From the NCBI GenBank assembly GCA_963711215.1, contig CAVQDH010000005.1, forward strand, positions 124,001 through 188,000: DNA of 64,000 bases. Direction: 5' to 3'. Positions within the stretch are counted from its first letter, which is position 1, and each line of letters begins with the position of its first letter. The DNA is from WHUA01 sp963711215 (lineage in GTDB: Bacteria > Pseudomonadota > Alphaproteobacteria > UBA8366). Positions 56,345 to 64,000 of this stretch are shown here, piece by piece. The notes below the pieces were generated by a model. That model was given only the letters and a program-made list of their open reading frames with translations. It had not been told where the DNA came from and made no database searches. The position numbers and the translations under genes are program-made.

Positions 56345-56542
56345 ATGAATTACAACCAGAACACTTGGCATATTGCGAAGCTGATACTCGAGCAGCACGG
56401 ACAAAACGCCATGCATGGCGCCCGAGCGGTGTCTGCGAACCTTCGCGACGATCTCCGTCGTGGGGACAGCACCAACTGCCTCGATGTCGTTCGCGCGATG
56501 GATTTTCTGCTGTCCGACGAAGGTAGCGGCACAATCCATTAA
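56345..56542 (+). CDS. small hypothetical protein (short helical alphaproteobacterial type)
   Basis: A 65-residue protein from the ATG at 56345: MNYNQNTWHIAKLILEQHG, then AVSANLRDDLRRGDSTNCLD and VVRAMDFLLSDEG. The plan (helix-loop-helix around HG and a Gly-Asp turn) is seen in many short alphaproteobacterial hypothetical proteins of unknown function. No strong ribosome site. Modest confidence that it is expressed. Confidence 0.5.
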   Translation: MNYNQNTWHIAKLILEQHGQNAMHGARAVSANLRDDLRRGDSTNCLDVVRAMDFLLSDEGSGTIH

Positions 56543-57077
56543 TCCACGCGGATGCCGGCCACTAAAGGAACCGGCGTCGCGTTGCGGCAAAGCATGTTCC
56601 GCGTCGAGCGGCCGGTTTTCGGGCCCGAAGATCGGCTCGGCCGGCCTGTTGATGGCCTCCCGCGCGACGCGAACGCGCAACGGCCGGCGACCACGATCTC
56701 TCGGCCGGTCGCTTTGCAGGCCTCCACGACGTCCTGCGCCATGTCCCACGCTCCCGACCGGAGAAAGAGGCGTCCTGCGGCAATCCGACGCGCCCGCGTA
56801 GGTCTATCGCCGCAACTGGAATATGCTTCGCTTCGCACAATTCCGCCAAAGGCGCTTAATTCCACAGTCGCGAAATTGCCTTGAGTGCGGCACGGAACGG
56901 CAAGCCGGTTTTACGAACCGCAACGGCGCGCTATAAAGGCCGGCAGAAAAGTACAAAAACAAGCGCCGAGGCGCTTCTGGGAGCAACGCTGCGAGGCATT
57001 CTTGATCTTTGGTAATTTCGTAACCCTGTCTTCGAGTAGGCCGGCCTAGCCGCCCGTTTGGGCGGACTTGATACGTC
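56543..57077. other. unexplained region with possible decayed minus-strand gene
   Basis: Minus-strand frames between about 56860 and 56550 contain protein-like pieces in different frames (LCEAKHIPVAAIDLRGR, DVVEACKATGREIVVAGR, REAINRPAEPIFGPENRPL), which may be shards of one decayed gene or chance. A terminator-like hairpin on the minus strand precedes them at 56961-56976. The last about 80 bp lead into the ABC operon. Confidence 0.35.
56954..56976 (-). terminator. hairpin with T-tract on the minus strand
   Basis: AAGCGCC (56961-56967) and GGCGCTT (56970-56976) form a perfect stem. On the minus strand it is followed by GTTTTTGT. No minus-strand gene ends here, so it may be another remnant of lost phage genes as at 37.17 and 42.71 kb. 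Confidence 0.45.
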
Positions 57078-58046
57078 ATGGCCAGCATGATCGAAACCCG
57101 GCATCTCACGAAAAGGTTCGGCCTCATCACCGCGGTCGACGACGTCAGCCTGTCCGTCGAGTCCGGTGAGGTCCTCGGCTTTCTGGGCCCGAACGGAGCC
57201 GGCAAATCGACGGCCATGAAAATGGTTACGGGCTTTCTGGAGCCCACATCCGGCAGTGCCAGCGTCTGCGGCCACGAGGTGCTGGATGACCCGGTCGCCG
57301 TAAAGCGGGTGTTGGGTTACTTGCCCGAAGGCGCGCCGACCTATGGCGATATGACGCCCCTTTCCTATCTCGGCTTTGTTGCGCAGATACGAGGATACGA
57401 TGGCGCCGAGAAACGCCGGCGGATCGATGCGGTCGTCGAAAAGGTGGCGCTGGAAGAAGTGCTGCGCCAGCCGATCGAGACGCTGTCGAAAGGCTTCAAG
57501 CGACGCGTCGGCCTTGCGCAGGCAATGCTGCACGACCCGCCGGTCCTCATCATGGACGAGCCAACCGACGGGCTCGATCCCAATCAAAAACGCCACGTCC
57601 GGAGCCTGATCCGCGAGATGGCGAAAAACAAGGCGATCGTCATCTCGACCCATATTCTGGAGGAGGTCGAGGCTGTCTGCACGCGGGCCGTAATCATCGC
57701 CCGCGGCAAAATTCGCGCGGACGGCCGCCCCGACACGCTGCGCGCGCAGGCCGCCAATCACAATTCGATCCTGATCACCGCGTTGCAGAAGGACGCGGAG
57801 ACGATCCGGCGGCGCATCGCTAATCTCGCCGACGTCAAGATGGCGGAGATCATCGGCACGGTGGATGGCGTCTCCAAACTGCGGATCTCGCCGAAGCGCG
57901 CCAAATCCATTGCGACCGACGTCGCCGACCTCGTGCGTTCGGCTGCGCTGCCCGTGCAGGAGATTTTCGTCGAACAGGGCTCTCTCGATGACGTCTTCTG
58001 GGACATGACCATGGGCCGTTCCGGGGATGGAGCCAACCGTGCGTAA
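57078..58046 (+). CDS. ABC transporter ATP-binding protein (GldA/NatA-like)
   Basis: A 322-residue ATPase: Walker A GPNGAGKSTAMKM, signature LSKGFKRRVGLAQAM, Walker B VLIMDEPTDGLDPNQ, plus a C-terminal extension typical of NatA/GldA exporters. First gene of an operon with the permease, the GldG-like subunit and a DUF4340 protein. The set resembles the GldAFG module of gliding bacteria, which also occurs in non-gliding proteobacteria with unknown cargo. Confidence 0.92.
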   Translation: MASMIETRHLTKRFGLITAVDDVSLSVESGEVLGFLGPNGAGKSTAMKMVTGFLEPTSGSASVCGHEVLDDPVAVKRVLGYLPEGAPTYGDMTPLSYLGFVAQIRGYDGAEKRRRIDAVVEKVALEEVLRQPIETLSKGFKRRVGLAQAMLHDPPVLIMDEPTDGLDPNQKRHVRSLIREMAKNKAIVISTHILEEVEAVCTRAVIIARGKIRADGRPDTLRAQAANHNSILITALQKDAETIRRRIANLADVKMAEIIGTVDGVSKLRISPKRAKSIATDVADLVRSAALPVQEIFVEQGSLDDVFWDMTMGRSGDGANRA

Positions 58047-58773
58047 TATCCTCATCATCGCGAAGCGCGAGCTCGGCACCTATTTCGGCACGCCGCTCGC
58101 CTATGTTTTCATCGTGATTTTTCTCGCGCTGACCGGCGCGCTCACCTTCTACCTGGGCGGCTTCCTCTACAACGGCGAGGCGGATCTTCACGTTTTCTTC
58201 GTGTATCACCCCTGGGTCTATCTGCTGCTCGTGCCGGCAGTCGCGATGCGCCTATGGGCGGAAGAGCGGAAGACCGGCACGATCGAAAACCTCATGACCC
58301 TGCCCGTGTCCACCTACGAAGCGGTCCTCGGCAAATATCTTGCCGCCTGGGCCTTCTGCGGCATTGCGCTGGCCCTGACCTTTCCGATCTGGATCACCGT
58401 CAACATCCTGGGCGATCCCGACAACGGTGTGATCGTCGCAAGCTATTTCGGCAGCTTTCTGATGGCCGGCGCGTTTCTCGCAATCGGGTCCTGCATGTCC
58501 GCCATGACCAAGAACCAGGTCATCGCCTTCGTCATCGCCGCAACCGCCTGCTTCCTCTTCACCATGAGCGGGCTCGATCTCGTGTTGAATTTCTTCCGCG
58601 GCTGGGCGCCGGACTGGCTGATCGACACGATCGCGTCGCTCAGCTTCCTCACGCATTTCAATGCCGTTACGCAAGGGCTTATCGAAGCGCGCGACCTGAT
58701 CTTCTTCGTGTCGTTGATCGCCTTTTGGCTGTTCGCCAACGTCGTCATCGTTGACCTGAAACGGGCGAGCTGA
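58039..58773 (+). CDS. ABC-2 type permease (GldF-like)
   Basis: A 244-residue six-helix ABC-2 permease (VRNILIIAKRELGTYFGTPLAYVF at the start, PAVAMRLWAEERKTGTIENL coupling motif, LIEARDLIFF near the end). The GTG at 58039 overlaps the ATPase stop and has GGAG six bases upstream; the ATG at 58027 is the alternative. Forms the membrane pore of the GldA-type exporter. Confidence 0.9.
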   Translation: MRNILIIAKRELGTYFGTPLAYVFIVIFLALTGALTFYLGGFLYNGEADLHVFFVYHPWVYLLLVPAVAMRLWAEERKTGTIENLMTLPVSTYEAVLGKYLAAWAFCGIALALTFPIWITVNILGDPDNGVIVASYFGSFLMAGAFLAIGSCMSAMTKNQVIAFVIAATACFLFTMSGLDLVLNFFRGWAPDWLIDTIASLSFLTHFNAVTQGLIEARDLIFFVSLIAFWLFANVVIVDLKRAS

Positions 58774-58781
58774 GGATACGG

Positions 58782-60718
58782 ATGCTGGCCCGCCTGAAAT
58801 CCCTGACAAAAAGCGAGCGTTCGATAATCGGCCTGGGACTGGCCCTCGTTCTGCTGTTCGCGGTCAATATTTTTTCCAATGTCGTGCTCAAGCCGTATCA
58901 GCTCGACATGACCGAAGGGAAGCTGTTCACCGTCTCGCAAGGCACGAAGACAATCATCAAGGGGATAGACGAGCCCATCGTACTGCGCCTCTTCTTCACC
59001 AAGGTGATGGGCGAGGGAAATCCGGCGCACACCCAGCTCTTCGTCCATGTGAAGGAGCTGCTGGAACGCTATGCCAGCCTTTCGAACGGCCGCATTCGGC
59101 TCGAGCTATATGATGCCGCGCCATTCTCGCCGGCCGAGGACAAGGCGGAAGCGTTTGGCCTTACCGGCATCGCCTATAACGAAGCGGGCGATTTGGGCTA
59201 TTTCGGCCTCGTCGGCACCAACAGTACCGATGACGTCGAACTGGTGAAGGCCTTCACCCCCGATCGGGAGAGATTTCTCGAATACGACATCTCCAAGCTC
59301 ATCTATCGCCTGACGAATCCTGAAGAAGAAGGTCATCGGGTTGATCAGCTCGATGCCGATCGGCGGCGCCGGGGCGGTTCCAAACCAGGAAGGGCCGCGA
59401 TGGCCAATCATCGACCGCGTCCGCGAGTCATTCGATATCGAGCCGCTGCCGTCCTACATCGACAAGATTCCCGACAATATCGACGTTCTCTGGATCGTCC
59501 ATCCGCGCAAATTCGACAATTTCGCGCTCTATGCCATCGACCAGTTCGTGTTGAGAGGCGGGCACGTACTGGTCTTCGTCGACCCGCTGTTCGAGTTCGA
59601 GCGCGAAGATCGGTCCGACGATCTCACCCGGACGATCCGATCTGGACCGCTTGCTGAATGCATGGGGCGTGTCGCTGGTGCCCGACAAGGTGGCCGGTGA
59701 CCTGGATGCCGCCCGTCGCATACGTGTGCGCAGCCCCGAGGGGCGCGTCGCCATCGCTGACTACGTCGGCTGGCTCGCCCTCACGCCACGCAACTTCGAC
59801 CTCAGCGATGTCGTCACCAGCGATATCAAGACGCTGAATATGGGCACCGCCGGCATACTGGAGCCGCTGCAGCGGCCCGGCGTGAAGGTCACGCCCCTTG
59901 TCACGACTGGCCTCCGGTCGATGGCGATCGACGTGCGGAAATTCGAGGGGCAGCCCGATGTCGTCGGCCTCTTCCGGAACTTCCAGCCGGATAACCGCAA
60001 GCTCATCCTGGCTGCACGGTCGACCGGCCTCGCCAAGACGGCCTTCCCGGAAGGCCCGCCCAAAATCAAGGTAACGGCCCCATCCGGCGATGCGGCGTCA
60101 AAGCCAAAGGCGTCATCATCGGACGACGCGCCGCAGATCATGCAGGCCAAGAAGCCGATCGACGTCATCACGGTCGCCGACGTCGACATGCTGTATGACG
60201 AATTCTGGGCCGACGTGCAGGACAAAGAGGGCCAGCAGACGCTTGTCCCGAACGCCAACAATGTCGACTTCGTCGTCAACGCCTTGGACAATCTCACCGG
60301 CAGCGATGCCTTGGCGGAGCTGCGGGGCCGCACGGCGACCACGCGCCCGTTCTATCTGATCCAAAGAATACGCCAGGACGCCGAACGAAAATTCCGCCAG
60401 AAGGAGAAGGAGCTGCAGGAGCGTCTTGCCCAGTCGCGCAGCCAGATGGAATCGATGCTGGACCGCGACGCGCGCAACAGCGGCGCGACGCTCAGCACGG
60501 CCCAGCGCACGCAGCTCAATGAATTTCGCAAGAAGATGCTGACGGTGCGTAAGGAGCTGCGCGATGTTCAGCGTTCCCTGCGCATCGATTTGGAGCGGCT
60601 GGATGTATGGCTGAAATTCTTCAACATTGCGGCGATCCCCCTGCTCCTGGTCTTCGGTGTCTTTGTCGTGACCGTGTATCGGCGCATGCGCAGCGGCCCG
60701 GCCAAGCGCAGCGAATAG
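58782..60718 (+). pseudogene. GldG-like ABC-transport auxiliary protein, two frameshifts
   Basis: A GldG-family protein (ABC_transp_aux) spread over three frames. Frame 1 from 58782: membrane helix, then YQLDMTEGKLFTVSQGT and DAAPFSPAEDKAEAFG. At about 59320 one extra base precedes KKKVIGLISSMPIGG in frame 2. Near 59600-59645 another extra base leads to DLDRLLNAWGVSL in frame 3. That frame contains a long coiled coil (about 60360-60590) and a C-terminal membrane helix to 60718. Both shifts are +1. The unbroken neighbours argue for sequence error rather than decay. Role: periplasmic/membrane partner of the exporter. Confidence 0.83.
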
Positions 60719-60760
60719 TGATGGCGGGCGAATGGCGGCAGGCGATCAAGGGCAAGAAAG

Positions 60761-61810
60761 ATGAGTAAGAAGGCTCTCAGCTATCTCGCGATCTGCACCG
60801 CCATCGCCGTCGTTGCGGCCATCTGGGCCGTGCAGCAGGAGTGGTCACGCTGGGGTTCGAACGACTACGGCACGAAGCTGTTTCCCGAACTCGCCAGCAA
60901 GCTCGACGATGTCGCGCGCGTACGGCTACGTCATGGCGACACGACGATCACGCTCGACCGGACCGCGAAAGGATGGGCGGTTCACGAGAGCGACGACTAT
61001 CCGGCCCATAGCAACGCCGTCCAGGAGCTGCTCTACGCTCTATCCGAAGCGCGGCGCGTCGAACCGAAGACGCGGGAAGAAAAGAAATTCGCAAAACTGG
61101 AAGTCGATGATCCCACGAAGCCGAATTCGAAAGCGAAGCGGGTCGACGTCCTCGACAAGAGCGGCCATAGCCTGGCCAGCCTGATCTTGGGCAAGGAGAA
61201 TCTCCTGCTCCAGGCCATCGGCGAAGGCGGCGCCTATGTCCGCTTCCCGGATCAGAAGCAGACTTGGCTTGCCAGCGGCAATCTCGTCGCCGGCGACGAT
61301 TTCAAGGACTGGCTCGATAACCCGATCATCAATGTTCCGCGCCAGCGCATCGCCCGCGCCGTGCTGACCCATCCGAACGGCGACCGCATGGTCGTTTCCA
61401 AATCCCCGAAAGACGACGGCAAGTTCATCCTGGAAGGCATGGCCAGCGATGAAAAGCTGATCAGCCAGTATTATCCCAGCGATATCGTGCGCGTTTTCGA
61501 GAAGTTCGAGGTGGATCAAGCCCAACGGGCCGGCAAGATCAAGTTCTTGCCGAAAGCGACGATGAAGGGCGAGTATCACACGATCGAAGGCATGACGATC
61601 ACCGTCGAGCTGACGACCATCGACGCCAAGGACTGGATGCGCTTCGACTCCATAACGGCTGACGGCACGCCGTCCTCGTCCCTGGAGGCGGACAGGAAGG
61701 CCATCGAGTCCAGCACCAAGGGCTGGGCGTTCCTTTTGCCCGAATATGAGTCTATCCACCTGAAGAAGCTTCGCTCGGAAACGGTGGAGAAAGTGAAACC
61801 GCAATCCTGA
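60761..61810 (+). CDS. DUF4340 domain-containing protein
   Basis: A 349-residue protein with an N-terminal membrane helix (YLAICTAIAVVAAIWAV) and a large extracytoplasmic DUF4340 domain (VRLRHGDTTITLDRTAKGWAV, RVDVLDKSGHSLASLILG, LASGNLVAGDDFKDWLDNP). DUF4340 proteins regularly accompany GldG-like subunits and are thought to complete that transporter. The start is 42 bp after the GldG stop. Confidence 0.9.
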   Translation: MSKKALSYLAICTAIAVVAAIWAVQQEWSRWGSNDYGTKLFPELASKLDDVARVRLRHGDTTITLDRTAKGWAVHESDDYPAHSNAVQELLYALSEARRVEPKTREEKKFAKLEVDDPTKPNSKAKRVDVLDKSGHSLASLILGKENLLLQAIGEGGAYVRFPDQKQTWLASGNLVAGDDFKDWLDNPIINVPRQRIARAVLTHPNGDRMVVSKSPKDDGKFILEGMASDEKLISQYYPSDIVRVFEKFEVDQAQRAGKIKFLPKATMKGEYHTIEGMTITVELTTIDAKDWMRFDSITADGTPSSSLEADRKAIESSTKGWAFLLPEYESIHLKKLRSETVEKVKPQS

Positions 61811-61929
61811 GCCCAGCGATGCCGCGGATGGCTCTTGAAGCGGCCGCATGTGGCTGAGAAGATCGGCTTGTAACTTTTGACCCCTCCCATGCGAGCCTGA
61901 ACGGCCCACCCGCCAGGAATCCCCGCGCC

Positions 61930-63984
61930 ATGGTTCGAATCGGCCTCGATGTCGGCGGCACGTTCACGGACTTTACCGTGTTCGATAGCGTGCGCGGCGA
62001 GCTCCGGCATCATAAAGTGCCGTCGACGCCTGCAAATCCGGCGGATGCGATCCGGCTTGGGCTGGCGCAGATACTCGAGCGCTTCCGCATCGATCCGGGC
62101 GATGTCCAGTTTCTCGGCCATGGCACCACGGTCGCGACCAATATGGTGCTCGAGCGCAAGGGGGCGAAAACCGGGCTGATCACGACGCGCGGCTTCCGCG
62201 ACGTGCTCGAGATCGGCCGACAGACGCGGCCGAACCTCTATGACTATACGGAGCGCAATCCGCTTCCGCTGGCCGCACGGCAGGACCGGCACGAAGTGCG
62301 CGAGCGCATCCTCGCGGACGGCACGGTGGAGCTTCCACTGGACGAGCCCGAGCTGCGGGAAGCCATCCGCGCGCTGCGGGAAGCCGGCGTCGAAAGTGTG
62401 GCCATCTGCTTCCTGCACAGCTATCGCCGTCCCGATCACGAGCGCGCCGCCCGCCAGATCGTGATGGAGGAAATGGCGGCCGCTTACGTCAGCACCTCCA
62501 GCGACGTGGTGCCTGAGTTCCGCGAATACGAACGGTTGTCGACGACCGTAATCAACGCCTATGTCGGTCCGCGCATGGCGCGTTATTGCGCGCGGCTGGC
62601 CGGTGACGTGAAGCAGCTCGGCATCAAGACAGAGCCCTGGACATTCCACTCAGGGGGTGGGCTCGTATCGCTCGATACGGTGCAGCAGCTGCCGGTCCGA
62701 ACCTGCCTTTCAGGTCCCGCCGCCGGCGCAGTCGGCGCGGCCCGCATTGCCGAGCAAGCGGGCATCCGCGACATCGTGACCTTCGATGTCGGCGGCACCA
62801 GTACGGATATCTCGCTCATTACAGAGGCCGCGCCGCGCCTGACCGCAGGCCGGCAGGTCGGCGGCTTCCCCATCAAGACCCCGATGCTCGATATCCACGT
62901 GATTGGCGCCGGCGGCGGCAGCATCGCCTGGATCGACGAGGCGGGCGCGCTCAAGGTCGGCCCGCAAAGCGCCGGCGCCCATCCGGGGCCCGTCTGTTAC
63001 GGCACGGGCGGCGAGGAGCCGACGGTGACGGACGCCAATCTTTGCCTCGGCCGCCTGCCGCAAGGATCGCTCCTGGACGGTGCCATGACGCTCGACGCGG
63101 AGGCGGCGCGCGAAGCAATCCAGCAGCGGATCGCGCGGCCGCTCGGCCTTTCGCTCGAAGCGGCGGCCTACGGCATTCTTCGGGTGGCGGTCGCGAATAT
63201 GAGCCGTGCCATACGCTCCGTCAGCACGATGCATGGGCATGATCTTGGAAAATTCGCGCTCATGGCGTTCGGCGGCGCGGGACCGCTGCATGCGGGCGAC
63301 GTGGCCTGCGAGTGCGACTTCAAGCGCATTCTCCTGCCGCTGGAGCCCGGCACCCTCTGCGCACGCGGGATCCTTGTCGCGGACATCTGCCTCGATTTCG
63401 TGCGCACCGTCATGGCAGCAGCGGACGCGGCCGGTTGGGCGGCCGTGTGCGATCACTTCGATCACATGCGATCCGACGGCGAGGAATGGCTGGTGCGCGA
63501 GGGTGTCGAGGCCGGCCGTCGCCAATATCGCTTTGCCGTGGACGCGCGTTATGAGGGGCAGAACCACGAGGTTCGCGTCGCCATCGACGATCCGTCGCCG
63601 GAAGGATTTACCAAGTTCGAGACGGCGTTCGAGCGAACCCATACCCGAGAATACGGCCACAGCATCGAAGGGCATCGTATCGAAATCGTAAACTGCCGGC
63701 TGCAGGCGGTCGGCATCGTCCCGAGCGCGAGCATGGCGCACCACGCCGCCTCGGAAAGCGCCGGGGATGCGATCCATGACCGTCGGCCTGTCTATTTCGG
63801 CCCGGAGCATGGATGGCTCGACACACCGATCTGTCGCCGCGACCGGCTCGCTGCCAACGCGACGATCCCGGGCCCGGCGATCATTCAGGAAATGAGCTCG
63901 ACCACCGTCCTGCTTCCGGGCCACACAGCCTCGGTCGACGCCTTCGGCAATATCATCGTTACGACAGAGACAGCAGCGGGATAG
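61930..63984 (+). CDS. hydantoinase/oxoprolinase subunit A family protein
   Basis: A 684-residue HyuA-type protein: N-terminal domain (RIGLDVGGTFTDFTVFD phosphate-binding loop), hydantoinase A domain (LSGPAAGAVGAARIA, TFDVGGTSTDISLI) and a C-terminal domain. It hydrolyses cyclic amides such as hydantoins or 5-oxoproline with ATP, together with a B subunit whose gene appears to start right after it. Confidence 0.93.
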   Translation: MVRIGLDVGGTFTDFTVFDSVRGELRHHKVPSTPANPADAIRLGLAQILERFRIDPGDVQFLGHGTTVATNMVLERKGAKTGLITTRGFRDVLEIGRQTRPNLYDYTERNPLPLAARQDRHEVRERILADGTVELPLDEPELREAIRALREAGVESVAICFLHSYRRPDHERAARQIVMEEMAAAYVSTSSDVVPEFREYERLSTTVINAYVGPRMARYCARLAGDVKQLGIKTEPWTFHSGGGLVSLDTVQQLPVRTCLSGPAAGAVGAARIAEQAGIRDIVTFDVGGTSTDISLITEAAPRLTAGRQVGGFPIKTPMLDIHVIGAGGGSIAWIDEAGALKVGPQSAGAHPGPVCYGTGGEEPTVTDANLCLGRLPQGSLLDGAMTLDAEAAREAIQQRIARPLGLSLEAAAYGILRVAVANMSRAIRSVSTMHGHDLGKFALMAFGGAGPLHAGDVACECDFKRILLPLEPGTLCARGILVADICLDFVRTVMAAADAAGWAAVCDHFDHMRSDGEEWLVREGVEAGRRQYRFAVDARYEGQNHEVRVAIDDPSPEGFTKFETAFERTHTREYGHSIEGHRIEIVNCRLQAVGIVPSASMAHHAASESAGDAIHDRRPVYFGPEHGWLDTPICRRDRLAANATIPGPAIIQEMSSTTVLLPGHTASVDAFGNIIVTTETAAG

Positions 63985-63992
63985 CGCGCAGC

Positions 63993-64000
63993 ATGGCAAA
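63993..64000 (+). CDS. start of next gene, presumably hydantoinase B subunit (cut by window end)
   Basis: ATGGCAAA begins nine bases after the HyuA stop. Only the first two codons are present. HyuB normally follows HyuA directly, so the assignment rests on context alone. Confidence 0.35.

Noticed and set aside
56931..58079. Long open frame antisense to the ABC ATPase
   Set aside because: Mirror of a well-supported ATPase with intact Walker and signature motifs.
1..64000. CRISPR arrays or insertion sequences
   Set aside because: No regularly spaced repeats, transposase motifs or terminal inverted repeats were recognised.

Overview
This 64 kb window is high-GC chromosomal DNA from an alphaproteobacterium, probably in the Rhodospirillales/Hyphomicrobiales part of the class. 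The inference rests on overall base composition and on gene content: LppC, Mla-type and DUF2333 envelope proteins, DUF6165, many CaiB/acyl-CoA dehydrogenase/PrpD-type catabolic genes, and fragments resembling alphaproteobacterial phages. No rRNA, confident tRNA or CRISPR array is visible.

Layout. 1-16.5 kb: an FAD/Fe-S oxidoreductase with its GntR regulator, an amidase, a probable minus-strand operon (TPP enzyme, VOC protein, cNMP-EAL signalling protein), two transporters, a TPR/glycosyltransferase-like protein and an ADP-forming acyl-CoA synthetase. 16.6-20.8 kb: leuCD, a DMT exporter and a lactonase-like hydrolase. 20.9-27.3 kb: a plus-strand acyl-CoA catabolic operon (HMG-CoA-lyase-like enzyme, three acyl-CoA dehydrogenases, MaoC hydratase, CoA-transferase). 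27.3-34.3 kb: egtD, an MFS protein, a TauD dioxygenase, a PrpD protein, DUF2333 and a D-glutamate-cyclase-like gene. 37.3-41.9 kb: a CoA-transferase, an aldo/keto reductase and the LppC lipoprotein. 43.6-50.6 kb: thioesterase, MlaF-like ATPase, a second PrpD, MlaC, DUF6165, GT9, a thermonuclease-like protein and a superinfection-immunity-like membrane protein. 53.9-64 kb: TauD dioxygenase, MFS, a Gld-type ABC exporter operon (ATPase, permease, GldG, DUF4340) and hydantoinase A.

Phage-derived islands interrupt this chromosome. At 34.5-37.2 kb a virion-like protein is followed in the same frame, after one TAG, by a toxin-like domain, then by a short acidic immunity-like gene in AT-rich DNA. At 42.0-43.2 kb is a lysis-cassette remnant with a nested Rz/Rz1 spanin pair. 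At 50.9-53.8 kb are small orphan genes around an XRE repressor with a perfect inverted repeat upstream. The toxin/immunity module is the best candidate here for something undescribed.

A striking general feature is that about ten otherwise well-conserved genes are each broken by a single-base indel, and two more by an in-frame stop. The reading frames rejoin perfectly when one base is changed. This looks more like assembly or sequencing error than decay of so many unrelated genes, but the sequence alone cannot decide.
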